Assembly (NCBI GenBank): GCA_963576725.1
Contig: OY755241.1
Location: forward strand, 25,642,449-25,706,448
Direction: 5' to 3'
Length of the DNA stretch: 64,000 nt
Source of the DNA: Azorinus chamasolen
Lineage: Eukaryota; Mollusca; Bivalvia; Cardiida; Solecurtidae
Position numbers and translations under genes: made by a program. The notes under the pieces were generated by a model. It searched no databases. It was given only the letters and a program-made list of their open reading frames with translations, and had not been told where the DNA came from. The first letter of the stretch is position 1. The number at the start of each line of letters is the position of its first letter. Shown one piece after another: positions 1 to 12,605 of the stretch.

Positions 1-34
1 CATGAAAACATGTTTATATGAGGGAAAGGGTTAA
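1..34. mobile_element. TTAA-B element, truncated end
   Basis: The window opens in the outer end of a TTAA-B miniature element (ATGAGGGAAAGGGTTAA). The rest lies outside the window. Confidence 0.75.
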
Positions 35-68
35 GAAAAGTTTAACTGTACATGTGCTAGTGTAGTCA

Positions 69-3324
<3,256 letters not shown>

Positions 3325-3447
3325 TCTCCTACTGTATGGAAAAATACATGTATTATACAATAATGCCCTAATTTTAAAGCTTACCATGTGTCACTATTGC
3401 AAATAGACTCTGATGAGATTACAGGTACCCTCACCATGATCCAAAAC

Positions 3448-3765
3448 GTTTTACCCATTACTTCATTGAGACACCTTTTTATGCCTTTGCAAACAAGATA
3501 CAAGAAGCTTTATTTAGAGTCGGTTATGTAGAACATAATAATATTAGCTTTATAGCTATTTTCCGGCAAACAAAGTAGACCCAGATCAGATGGCTCCTAA
3601 TAGACCCTAATATGTACACAGGTGTTTTGGTATTGATAGAAATAGTAGACAGATCTTCACAGGCAAACTGAGCAGACCCTGATCACTGTGACGGCTCCTA
3701 CAGGTCTACTTTGTATTCTACTTTCTTTGCAAAGGCATGAACAGTGTTTATATGAAGGAAAAAAA
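3448..3765. mobile_element. Degenerate TTAA-B remnants
   Basis: Fragments of B hairpin arms (GCAAACAAAGTAGACCCAG, GAGCAGACCCTGATCA) and a B end (TTTATATGAAGGAAA) in jumbled order. Confidence 0.5.
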
Positions 3766-3775
3766 AAGCACTATA

Positions 3776-4180
3776 CAGTAAAATCTCTCTATAACGGCCA
3801 ATAAATTACATCAAGTATTTTGTGTTAAAGGCAGGTGGCTGCTTAACCCATTCCCACTTACTCTTAGGCTATTTTTAGACCTAGCCTCTTTGGTTAAATC
3901 TACCAAAAAGGAGCATTAACTAGAGAAAAGGAAATTTTCAGAATTGTGTAGTTTTGAAACCATTGTGATAAATAGAGCATTTGCTCCTGTGGAGCAAATG
4001 CTCTATTTATCACAATGGTTTCATAAAGTGACTTTTACAGAAGCGTCAAAAGCGTCAATATGCGGGAATGGGTTAAAGCAAGGTGCTATATAGGAGCGTT
4101 CTGTTTAACTTTCACTTTGCTTTAAGCAGCCACCTGCCCTAAATACCAACTAATTAACACAATTTAGTGGCCGTTTGCTG
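3776..4180. mobile_element. TA-D pogo-type palindrome interrupted by a TTAA-A insertion
   Basis: Left end CAGTAAAATCTCTCTATAAC after a TA at 3774-3775. The arm GGCAGGTGGCTGCTTAA is split by family A at 3843-4076 and resumes AAGCAAGGTG, GGAGCGTTCTG, CCACCTGCC, AGTGGCCGT. The right terminus is shortened by a small deletion before CTGTA. Removing the insert restores the arrangement seen intact at 38717-38918. Confidence 0.88.
3843..4076. mobile_element. TTAA-A element nested in TA-D
   Basis: Both TTAA copies (3843-3846 and 4073-4076) are intact. Ends are CCCATTCCC/GGGAATGGG. The central hairpin has the short apex GCTCCTGTGGAGC. This copy fixes the element boundaries. Confidence 0.93.
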
Positions 4181-4320
4181 TACAATCAAATGATATAGAT
4201 CAACCTTTGCTTCATGATGAATATTCATATAAAAATAAAAATTATGACTTTATGAATATTGTTAGTTTTTTTTATTTTGCTGTTTTTGTTATTATTTTTT
4301 TTATCACGTCATGCTTTTTT

Positions 4321-4548
4321 TACCGTTTTCCTCATAGGCTATTTTCAGACCCAACCTCTTTGAATAGATCTACTGAAAAGAAGAAATTACTTTTTTATTA
4401 GAATTATGTATAGTTTTGAAAACATTGTAATAAATAGAACATAATTATGTTCCATACAGTAAAATTATATACCGGTATAATGCTCTATTTATCACAATGG
4501 TTATAGAGTTGTCAAATTTTTAGGCATCTTTATGAGGGAATGGATTAT
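4321..4548. mobile_element. Old TTAA-A element
   Basis: Diverged ends (TACCGTTTTCCTCATAGG, TATGAGGGAATGGATTA). The hairpin arms (ACATTGTAATAAATAGAACA, CTCTATTTATCACAATGG) are separated by altered apex sequence. Confidence 0.75.
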
Positions 4549-4605
4549 ACTAATATAGTAAACACAAGTAAAATTTAAGCCCTAGCTTGCAAAACTATTG
4601 TCAAA

Positions 4606-4671
4606 TTTATATCATTAGACAAGCAAACCCTGATCAAATGTCTCCTGCAGAAACTTCTTATCTGGGTCTAA
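4606..4671. mobile_element. TTAA-B hairpin fragment
   Basis: Weak copy of the arms (AAGCAAACCCTGATCA ... TCTGGGTCTAAG) with a CTCCTGCAG centre. Confidence 0.5.
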
Positions 4672-4674
4672 GCT

Positions 4675-4909
4675 TTAACCCTTTCCCTCATATAAATGCC
4701 TTTTCACGCATTTGCAAACAGAGCAGTCCCAGATCAGACGGCTCCTATTGGAGCAGTCTGATTAGGGTCTGCTCTATTTGTTGATGGTATATGATAAAAT
4801 GGCTCCAATGTTCCACCTTCTATATTTCATTATAACTATTTTGTCCATGAATATTCAGTAAGTATAATAAACTGTATTGAAATTTAGAATAAACATGGAA
4901 AGGATTTAA
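4675..4909. mobile_element. TTAA-B2 element
   Basis: TTAACCCTTTCCCTCATA start and GGAAAGGATTTAA end. The hairpin starts at GCAAACAGAGCAG, with apex GGCTCCTATTGGAGC. The B2 side carries CCAATGTTCCACCTTC and CCATGAATATTCAGTA. Confidence 0.85.
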
Positions 4910-5124
4910 TCCTTAATTTAAATGCTGTGGATTTTTGTGTAGCATCTTCTGCCTGAGTTCTATTCTGTTCTATTTTTGCTTTATAACAAAATACACATAG
5001 ATACAGATACATTTATATAACTAAAATACTTGGGTGGTAGCTAGACAAAATATACATACTGGCCGGGTTGTGGTTTAAGTAATTTAAATCAGTTGGAAGA
5101 AATGTATATTGACAGGCCCTTAAG

Positions 5125-5235
5125 TATTATAACAGGACTGGTGAAAAACATGCAGCCAGACTGGGGCTCGAACCCGGAACCTCCCATTTACAGGGTGAGT
5201 GCTCTACCAACTGAGTCATCCGGACCTCTTACTAT
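5125..5235 (-). mobile_element. tRNA-derived SINE (family K)
   Basis: Read on the minus strand, a tRNA-like head (A-box-like TGACTCAGTTGGTAG, B-box GGTTCGAGCCC) is followed by GCAGCCAG's complement and a short tail (CACCAGTCCTGTTA). About 110 bp. Confidence 0.7.
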
Positions 5236-5344
5236 TATTCACACGTACAGCACCTGTACCTTAAAATAGCCTGTTACACTACTCCTCCTTTTTCCCTCAG
5301 GATCGAACTCACCGTAACTCACAAGAAATAATGGGCATGCAAAC

Positions 5345-5470
5345 TGATAGGTCCAAGCCTGGTGAAAAAGTTGCAGGCAGATCAGGGCTAGATCCAACCC
5401 GGGAGTCCCCTCATTTACAGGTCGAGTGCTCTAGCTACTGACTGAGCTATCTGGCCTGCTTACTGTAATT
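5345..5470 (-). mobile_element. tRNA-derived SINE (family K), diverged
   Basis: Same head and tail as the copy at 5125-5235, with extra bases in the D arm (TAGCTACTGACTGAGC) and a mutated B box. Confidence 0.6.
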
Positions 5471-5594
5471 CATCCATCACCTGTGCCTCAGCCTGTTAAA
5501 CTATATTCCACCTTTTTCCCTGAGGAACTCGCAAAAATCACGAGAAATCATGGGCATGCACACTGGGTCCGATTTTCAAGTTGGGCACCAACTA

Positions 5595-5690
5595 ACAGGA
5601 CTGGTGAAAAACATGCATACAGCCAGATCCGGGCTCAAACCCGGGACCCCTCACTTACAGGGTGAGTGCCCTACTGTGACAGGCCGGGTA
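5595..5690 (-). mobile_element. tRNA-derived SINE (family K), 5'-truncated
   Basis: The tail and the anticodon and T arms are present. The D arm is replaced after GTGCCCTACTG by CAGGCCGGGTACAGG. Confidence 0.6.
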
Positions 5691-5710
5691 CAGGTACTGG
5701 ATGAAAGACA

Positions 5711-5816
5711 GTAAGCGGTTCGGATAGCTCAGTGGTTAGAGCACTTGCCTTGTAAGTGAGGGGTCCCGGGTTCGATCCCCGGTCTGGCTGCATGTTTTTT
5801 CACCAGTCCTGTTACA
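5711..5816 (+). mobile_element. tRNA-Thr-like SINE head with tail (family K)
   Basis: Positions 5718-5790 fold as a tRNA: D stem GCTC/GAGC, anticodon stem CTTGC/GTGAG with loop CTTGTAA (U33, anticodon TGT for Thr, A37), and T arm CCGGGTTCGATCCCCGG. The acceptor stem has a mismatch and several G-T pairs. The same CATGTTTTTTCACCAGTCC tail as neighbouring copies marks it as a SINE, not a clean tRNA gene. Expression as a tRNA cannot be excluded. Confidence 0.7.
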
Positions 5817-5880
5817 GTTCAATCCCGGGTTCGATCCCCGGTCTGGCTGCATGTTTTTTCACCAGTCCTGTTACACTTCT
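5817..5880 (+). mobile_element. Partial family K SINE, tandem to the previous copy
   Basis: Repeats only the T arm (GGGTTCGATCCCCGG), the CTGGCTG end and the tail, directly after the full copy. Confidence 0.7.
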
Positions 5881-6129
5881 GACTGAGCTATCCTTACCAC
5901 TTACAGTGAGTTAATCACCCGGCACCTGTACCCAGTTTGTTACACTACTCCCCCTTTTTCCTTAAAGTCAACTCGCCGTAAATCACCAAAAATATGCATG
6001 GGCATGTTGGGCGAAAACTAGTCTCATTAATGACCCGTAAGGCAGCATGCTAATTTTGTGACAGGTGCCGTCTCCGGGATAGCGTTAAAACCGAAAGTAG
6101 CTCGATATCACCATTTAGAGTACACAGAT

Positions 6130-6250
6130 GTGAACTAGGCGAAAACTGTAACGTAACAATAACATGCAGTCAGATCGGGCCAGAACCCAGGACCCCTATT
6201 TTACAGGGCGAGTGCTCTACTGACTGAGATACCCGGACTGCTTACTGTTA
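6130..6250 (-). mobile_element. tRNA-derived SINE (family K)
   Basis: Head with TCAGTCAGTAGAGCACTCG and degraded B box (minus strand). It is the last of six copies in alternating orientation within 1.1 kb. Confidence 0.6.
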
Positions 6251-6251
6251 A

Positions 6252-7850
6252 TCACCCAGCCATGTACCTCCCTGTTACAGTATCGTTAATTACACTTTAT
6301 CTGATATAAATATGAAAATTGGCAATATCAGTCCTGGCATATATTTAAAAAAATGCTAAAGAACATTTCCAGCAGATAGAAAATGTTAATAAAAATAATA
6401 TAACAGTCTTAACAGACTCAAACAGGTATTATTAAAGCTGTTTTCCATTTTATGGGTACGAGTGTTATCTTGGACGAAACACCACCATCACACTGCAATG
6501 CATATTTTATTATAAGGTCAGAGGCACAATTCATCTTATCAAGTAAATATATAACATTAATTCGAATAAACATATCACATTAATTTCCCATATAAAAACC
6601 GAGTCGCTAGAACTGTCAATTTACTCATGAAAAATACAGGCTACGTACCCACACGAAAATATATGACGATTCGCTTAATTAACCGGACACTTACCAAATC
6701 GTAACTATAAAGCACAGAGTTAGCGTTAGGAATTTTTCTCCTTTCTCAAAGATAGTTCAAAGTTATAAGAAGGGAAAAGAAAATGAAAAAAATAATAATT
6801 TCAATTTGCATTTGGTTTGAACTTTTCATGATTACTTTTTAATAAGCAAGGCAGCAAAAATAAATGTAGCCCCGAATTGAGTCCCGCAAAATTCATGTTT
6901 ACGCACGCATCTTACCAATTTGGGAAAAGGGGCGACTTGCAGCTCAATTTTTTCGAGCGGAAAATACTCGAGATCAGAGGTTTTGCAAGATTGATGTAAG
7001 CATTGAATGTAGAATTTTCTAACCTTTCGGTGTGTAGGATTGATCGGAATTAGTTTTCAAGCGTGACAAGCACAACTCCTAATGTTTGCTTCATTATGAA
7101 AGTAGGGCTAGCGGTGCCCCAAGCCGCCCAAGGCCATTGCATGATTACTCATTCTAACGTATTGTGCGTTTGCAATTAATTTCCCGTATCTGTTTTTATC
7201 TCATCTTTATATCTTTATTGTCGCCTATTATTATAATGGTTTGTTTCATTATATGATAAGTTTACTTTTGTTACGAGTGCATTTTAGCTTTCCTTCCAGG
7301 CTTGTATACTCACTTCCTCAAATTAAATTAAAGAGGAAGTCCCAACAGAGAACGCAGCTTTTCAATAATATTATAAAACTTGGTATTTGTTATGCTCAAT
7401 AATTATTATGAAGATTGCAAATTTGAACTTATATTGAAAAACTCCCCTGTGATACAAAATAAACCGATTTCAAAACCGATTTAATTCATCAATTAATACT
7501 TAGTTATAATTTTTGTTCTACAACAAAGTATGATTATCGGCCCTTTCCATTCGTAACTTCAAATTTTCCACGTTTTTACCAATTATCACCTGATCCTTTC
7601 ATTGCGTAACAGCTTTTCTCGGAAGTGATTGGAGAGACGCGAACAGATACGATACTAAAACCCAATCCGATTAAAATTGAAACATCGAGGAATTCAATTG
7701 TGCTTGTCGATATCAAACACATGGATGTTTTGTCATTTTCAATATTTATTGGATAGGTTTTTTTGGGATATACTACTTTTCAGCATATAAAAACAACTTT
7801 TGTATATTTTAGGTATTTTTGAAACGCATCGAATTTAGAGACTTCCCCCA
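6252..7850. other. Repeat-poor intergenic stretch
   Basis: The longest piece of the window without recognisable MITEs or SINEs. No convincing exon, splice pair or long ORF is seen. It lies upstream of NDOR1 (minus strand) and could hold 5' untranslated or regulatory sequence; no promoter motif is claimed. Confidence 0.5.
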
Positions 7851-7854
7851 ACAA

Positions 7855-8060
7855 TTAACCCTTTCCTATTCACACACTTTCAAACAGAGAAGACCTAGAT
7901 CAGATGGCTCTTATAAATCAAGTTCTTAAGTTTCAAAAATGGCTACAATTTTCCACTTTTCATATTTCATTAGCAAACAGAGCAGACCCTGATCAGAGGG
8001 CTCATTTAGGAGCCCTCTGATCTGGGTCTTCTCTGTTTGCAAATGAGTGAAAAAGGGTCA
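7855..8060. mobile_element. TTAA-B2 element with a duplicated hairpin
   Basis: Starts TTAACCCTTTCC and includes a truncated hairpin arm (AACAGAGAAGACC) at about 7883. A complete hairpin follows at 7975-8041 (GCAAACAGAGCAGACCC ... apex TTTAGGAGCC). It ends AAAAAGGGTCAA. Confidence 0.7.
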
Positions 8061-8280
8061 ACCCGTTACTCACTAAATATGCCTTTCTTTGTAAACAGAG
8101 TAGACTATATCAGATGGCTCCTGTGGGAGCTGCCTGATTAACGTCTGCTAGAGAATAACAGATACGATTTTACAGTTTCAGACCAAACATTCCTGTGTCC
8201 ATATGCTATTATAACAATTTGTCTAATTAATATTATTTTTTTGTCATTCTTACATGAATATTCATCAATCAAGTGTTAAC
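8058..8280. mobile_element. TTAA-B1 element
   Basis: Abuts the previous element. Hairpin apex GGCTCCTGTGGGAGC, side AATTAATATTATTTTTTTG and ACATGAATATTCAT, right end near GTGTTAAC. Confidence 0.7.
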
Positions 8281-8498
8281 AAACACTTTAGAACAAGATC
8301 ATCCTGGTTAGTTTCTACACTGTTTGGCACACAACTTGACAAGTCAACAAAACAAAATAGGCATTGAATAGTGACCGACAGTAGTATGGTTTTACACTGT
8401 TTGCTTAGAATCCTCAAAGTCTATATTCAATATTCTAACAAAACCTGCCATATGACATTTAAATTTACCATGTTCTGTATTTCATTTATCACCTTTTA

Positions 8499-8727
8499 AT
8501 CCTTTCCTTCATATAAATACATTTTCACACATTTGCAAAGTTAATGCAAACAGAGTAGACCCAGATCAGATGGCTCCTATAGGAGCCGTCTGATCAGGGT
8601 CTGCTCTGTTTTTTTTATGAAATGATATAGATCTGATTCTACAATTTGTATCACGGCTAAAAGATTATGTGTTCATATACCATTATAAAATTCAATCTAA
8701 TTAATATTCATGGTGTAATTATTTTTA
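8499..8727. mobile_element. TTAA-B1 element interrupted on its right side
   Basis: ATCCTTTCCTTCATATAAAT start and a full hairpin with apex GGCTCCTATAGGAGCC at about 8550-8610. The side stops at TAATTATTTTT where the 8728-9486 repeat begins. The right end is missing. Confidence 0.75.
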
Positions 8728-9486
8728 GCTCACCTGAGCCAAAGGCTCAGGTTGATCATTTGGCTCAGGTTGATCACAATCGGCATCTGGCCACATTTTC
8801 AAAAAACATCTTCTCTGAAACCGCTGACCCGATTTTAACCAAATTTTGTCAGAAGCATTAGTAGCTAGGGGTAACGAAATGTTGTTCACATTATGGCCCG
8901 CCCAAGGGCTTATCAGTTTTTCATAGGAAAATCTTTAAAAATCTTCATCTCTGAAACTGTAAGGCCTAGACCTTTGATATTTGGTATGTAGCATGATCTA
9001 ATGGTCCTCTACAAAGATTGTTCAAATAATTATGACCCCAAACAAAAATGGCCCCACCCAAGGGCTTATCAGTTTTTCATAGGAAAATGTTTAGAAATCT
9101 TCTCTGAAATTGTAAAACCTAGAGCTTTGATATTTTGTATATAGCATGATCTAATGGTCTTCTACAAAAATTATGATCCCTGGGTCGAAAATGGCCCCGC
9201 CCCAGGCTCTTTAAACATCTTCTTCTCTTAAACTAAAATGCCCAGACATATTTGGTGTATATCATTTTTTAATAGTCCTAGATACCATGATTGTTCAAAT
9301 TATAATCCCCAGGCCAATGGCTCCACGCTGGGGTTTATCAGTTTTGCATAGTCCTTTTAAAATCTTGCTGCTTTGCCTTGTGGTTCTCTACCAATGTTGT
9401 TCAAATGATGACATCTGGGTCAAAAATGGCCCGTCCAGGGGGTTATCTCAGGTGAGCGCTTCAGGGCCTCATAGCCCTCTTGTTTT
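8728..9486. repeat. CTCACCTGAGC interspersed repeat
   Basis: Begins AGCTCACCTGAGCC and ends CTCAGGTGAGCG ... CTCTTGTTTTA, an inverted-end layout. Inside are about four diverged copies of a unit of about 110 bp (GATATTTGGTATGTAGCATG, CCCAAGGGCTTATCAG). This repeat type is common in bivalve genomes by memory; no search was done. Confidence 0.75.
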
Positions 9487-9509
9487 ACATGGATGTCCAG
9501 GGGAGTAAA

Positions 9510-9750
9510 CAAACAGTTGTGGTGTGGGTGGTCTAGTGGTAACACGCTTGACTACCAATCCGGAGATCAGGGGTTCATATATCCTGTTCCTCTCGGAAAT
9601 TTCAGAGACGCTTTTCAGTGTCTCCCACCCACACCTCCTCTCCACCCAGGGGTTAAATGGGTACCTGTGAGGGTCACTAGCTGGCACTGTGGCTGCATGA
9701 TTACGCCATATGTTAGCAGTGCTCAATATTGTAGGTGAATGGCTCAATGA
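9510..9750 (+). mobile_element. tRNA-derived SINE with 13-bp target-site duplication
   Basis: 241 bp. The flanking direct repeats CCAGGGGAGTAAA lie at 9497-9509 and 9751-9763. The A box TGGTCTAGTGG at 9530-9540 is close to the Pol III consensus; the B box region (GGGTTCATATATCC) is degraded. The body carries TTCAGTGTCTCCCACCC and GGGTTAAATGGGTACC. This is a different SINE family from the 5.1-6.3 kb cluster. Confidence 0.85.
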
Positions 9751-9961
9751 CCAGGGGAGTAAATGTACAGTCGGCTGAGCGGTCCTTCCGGCTGAGTAGA
9801 CTATAACTAGGTACTTTTTTATGTTAAACAGCTAGGGAAAGCCAAGGGTTATCACTATGAACAGAATTTGTTAAATGTTGCATAGATGAGGTTTGATGCC
9901 AAGGGGCTAATCTTATCAGAATTCAAACTAATGTACTTGTATTTCACACCTTGGTTGTTTT

Positions 9962-10156
9962 TTAACCCTGTCCCTATACTGAAATATGGAAGGTGGAACA
10001 TTGTAGCCATTTTAGAAAGTGAAAAATCAGATCTTCCAAATTTCATTAGCAAACAGAGCAGACCCTGATCAGACGCCCCCTATAGAAGCTGTCTGATATG
10101 GGTCTACACTGTTTGCATATGTGTGAAAAAGCATTTATATGATGGGTTAGGGTTAA
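9962..10156. mobile_element. TTAA-B2 element, internally deleted
   Basis: TTAACCCTGTCCC start and GGGTTAGGGTTAA end. The hairpin arms are GCAAACAGAGCAGACCC and GGGTCTACACTGTTTGC with apex CCCCCTATAGAAGC. Part of the B2 side is missing. Confidence 0.8.
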
Positions 10157-10241
10157 TGAAATTGAAGAAAAAAAATAAGAATTGGTGCAGTTGACAAGTT
10201 TTGTAAACAAAAACAAGTTTAGTGTTTATTCGTAATCATGC

Positions 10242-10457
10242 TTAACTCTTTGCACGCTAAGTAATTTTCCATCTGCATCAATTATCGTCTGTTTCAATTC
10301 TTAAAATAAAACATTCTCTCATTTCTTTGCAAAAATATGACCAATATGACAAAACAGTTTGGATCCTGATGAGACGCCGCATTATGCGGCGTCTCATCTG
10401 GATCCAAACTGTTTGCATGGGTAATCACGGTTTCGCCGCTAGCGTGCAAAGAGTTAA
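10242..10457. mobile_element. TTAA-G palindromic element
   Basis: Defines family G. It has TTAA at both ends and terminal repeats CTCTTTGCACGCT/AGCGTGCAAAGAG. The hairpin at about 10350-10415 has arms ACAGTTTGGATCC and GATGAGACGCCGCATT. The apex is GCATTATGC; this family lacks the GCTCC core. Confidence 0.88.
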
Positions 10458-10594
10458 AGCCCAACATTAGGATCAAGCTGTTTGTATAAATCAGAAGTAA
10501 GCGAAAAATGCAACGGATGAGAGTTTAGGCAGACATAATTTTTTCAGCACACTACAGGTTAATGCTTGTAGTGTTTTGTATCTTGTGCATGTAC

Positions 10595-10855
10595 AGGGTT
10601 ACAGATAAGTGGAGTATTGGGGTATTATTTACCCAATTAAAATTGTGGAAAAAGCAATCGTTTTTAAAAAAAAATTGAGTAACACAAAGCAAATAAATAT
10701 AGCAAAAAGCAAAAAAAAATTAGAATACCTAATGAGAATACGAATAATACCCAATTACGAAAATTGCCAATACCCAATAAAAATTGCAAATACCCAATTC
10801 TGTAAAAAAACAAGGAGTAAATACCCAATTGCATCAAAACCTTATCTGTAACCCT
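10595..10855. mobile_element. hAT-like miniature element with 8-bp target duplication
   Basis: Terminal inverted repeats AGGGTTACAGATAAG/CTTATCTGTAACCCT are flanked by GCATGTAC at 10587-10594 and 10856-10863. The interior is A-rich with ACCCAATT repeated about every 25-40 bp on one strand. There is no transposase. Confidence 0.82.
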
Positions 10856-10862
10856 GCATGTA

Positions 10863-11063
10863 CAGTAAAACCCCGCTAATGCGACCACCTAAAAGAGGTA
10901 TAATTCTGAGTGCTAGATGCAGGTGGTAGCTTAATGCAGGACAAAAGTAATGCAGAAAGCTCCTCTAGGAGCTTTCTGCATTACTGTTGTCCTGCATTAA
11001 GCAACCACCTGCTTATAATGGCACCCATATTCATTAAGTGGTCGCATTAGAGGGGTTCTTCTG
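10863..11063. mobile_element. TA-D palindromic element (GCGACCACC subtype)
   Basis: Full palindrome flanked by TA. Ends are CAGTAAAACCCCGCTAATGC and TTAGAGGGGTTCTTCTG. Symmetric TTAA sites flank the inner hairpin TGCAGGACAAAAGTAATGC ... AAAGCTCCTCTAGGAGCTTT. Its left TA overlaps the target duplication of the hAT-like element. Confidence 0.92.
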
Positions 11064-11584
11064 TAGTTTGCTACACTAGTCTCATGTTTGCTATTGTTTT
11101 GATCAATAAAACACGCCTGACATACGGTGTAAATCATTTAGTGTTTAGCTGTTTGTTGTCATGTACGCATGAGGAAGTATTATTATTATAACACGTTTTT
11201 TCTCACCGGAGTATATTCTCAAGGTTAACTATTGATCACATCAGAATGATGTAATTCAGTTTATATAAAATACATATACATGTATACATATTGTCGCACA
11301 TGGTCAGTTTGTTTAGAAATGCATTTTTGGAAAACATTGTTGTTGTTTTTACATGAAAGTACTTTCATTTTCATTTAGGTAATACAATAGTAACTCATTT
11401 TCAGAAAATGCTCTGACCTTATTTCAGTGTACAAGGACATGCATGGTATGAATGCACGGTAAGGTATTGAATTACATGCACTGTATGATTGAAGCCAAAG
11501 CAATTCTTAAACCTTTACACCATGAACTATTAATCTGCTGATATGTTATTATGGCTAATGACACAGGACTTATTTTGCCATGGC
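11064..11584. other. Non-repetitive intergenic stretch
   Basis: AT-rich, with no exon or repeat recognised. Confidence 0.5.
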
Positions 11585-11718
11585 TGACAGTGTAGACTCA
11601 GATCTTTTATTGAAGCAAAGGGAGCAAACCAGGATCAGAGACTGAGACAGCTCCTACAGGAAGAGTGTGAGATGGGTCTTCTCTGTTTGCAACTGGCAGG
11701 ATTATCCAATAAAGGGTT
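11585..11718. mobile_element. Degenerate TTAA-B copy
   Basis: Weak arms (AGTGTAGACTCAGATC, GGGTCTTCTCTGTTTGC) and CAGCTCCTACAGGA core. The right end merges with the next element at AAAGGGTTAA. Confidence 0.55.
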
Positions 11719-11937
11719 AACCCTTTATTCCATAGATACACCTTTATGTGCCATTGCAAATAGAGTAGACCCAGATCATACAGCTCCTATAGTGGTTCAG
11801 TTTGGTATTGGTATTATTATAATTTCATAAGCAAACAGAGCAGACCCTGATCAGATGGCTCCTATAGGAGCCGTTTGATCTGGGTCTACTCTGTTTGCAA
11901 ATGCGTGAAAAAGCGTTTTCATGAAAGAAAGGGTTAA
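11717..11937. mobile_element. TTAA-B element with a duplicated 5' arm
   Basis: TTAACCCTTTATTCCATA start, an orphan hairpin arm with CAGCTCCTATAG, then a complete hairpin (apex GGCTCCTATAGGAGCC, about 11832-11899) and AAGAAAGGGTTAA end. Confidence 0.8.
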
Positions 11938-12037
11938 GATGTGTAGTTATGGTAAATGCTGGCTCAGGACATTGAGCTAACTTATGATAATATCTTAACT
12001 CGGTAACGACACATCAGTGAGAGGAAACAAGTCACTT

Positions 12038-12080
12038 CCTGTAAATGTATGAAAAGGTGTTTATATGAAGGAAAGGGTTA
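12038..12080. mobile_element. TTAA-B outer end only
   Basis: AAATGTATGAAAAGGTG then TATATGAAGGAAAGGGTTA, with no hairpin. Confidence 0.6.
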
Positions 12081-12219
12081 CTAAAATCTACTCAATATCA
12101 GTATTTTTGAGGATTGGAGGATCTTGAAAGACATTTGTGAGATTCTTGTAGAAACATTAACCATGCTCCATCTGATGTAACAGTCACTGCACATGTCATT
12201 CATTGTTTTTGGTAACAAA

Positions 12220-12467
12220 TTAACCCTTTCCCTCATATAAACGTGTTTTCACGCATTTGCAAACAGAGCAGACCCAGATCAGACGGCTCCTAGAAGAGCC
12301 ATCTGATCAGGGTCTGCTCTGTTTGCTAATAGAATTTGATAAATCTGTTTCTGCACTTTCTAAAATGTCTACAATGTTACACCTTTCATATTTCTTTATA
12401 ACTATATGTTAATGAATATGCAGTAGGTACTGAAATTTGGCCTAAATACAGAACAGGGAAAGGGTTA
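12220..12467. mobile_element. TTAA-B2 element, full length
   Basis: Reference-quality B2 copy: TTAACCCTTTCCCTCATATA, hairpin 12259-12326 (apex GGCTCCTAGAAGAGCC), GTCTACAATGTTACACC, AATGAATATGCAGTAGG, end GGGAAAGGGTTA. Confidence 0.9.
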
Positions 12468-12488
12468 CCGGTAATAGAAAATTCCATG

Positions 12489-12605
12489 TTAACCCTTACA
12501 GTGCAGGAAACGAGTCACTGATGTCCTTTGCACACAGTGTAGACCCAGATGACAGGGCTCCTAGAGGATTCCTCTCACCAGGTTCTGCACTATTTGTGAT
12601 GTTAT
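12489..12605. mobile_element. TTAA-I element, right end lost
   Basis: TTAACCCTTACAGTGCAGG start. Hairpin arms CACACAGTGTAGACCC and GTTCTGCACTATTTGTG, apex GGGCTCCTAGAGGATTCC. It is cut by the ATGCCCC repeat that follows. Confidence 0.75.

Noticed and set aside
5718..5790. Functional tRNA-Thr(UGU) gene
   Set aside because: The cloverleaf is good but the acceptor stem is poor, and the SINE tail is shared with neighbours. Kept as a SINE head.
6252..7850. Promoter or first exon of NDOR1
   Set aside because: The region is repeat-poor and upstream of NDOR1, but no transcription or splice signal is clear enough to call.
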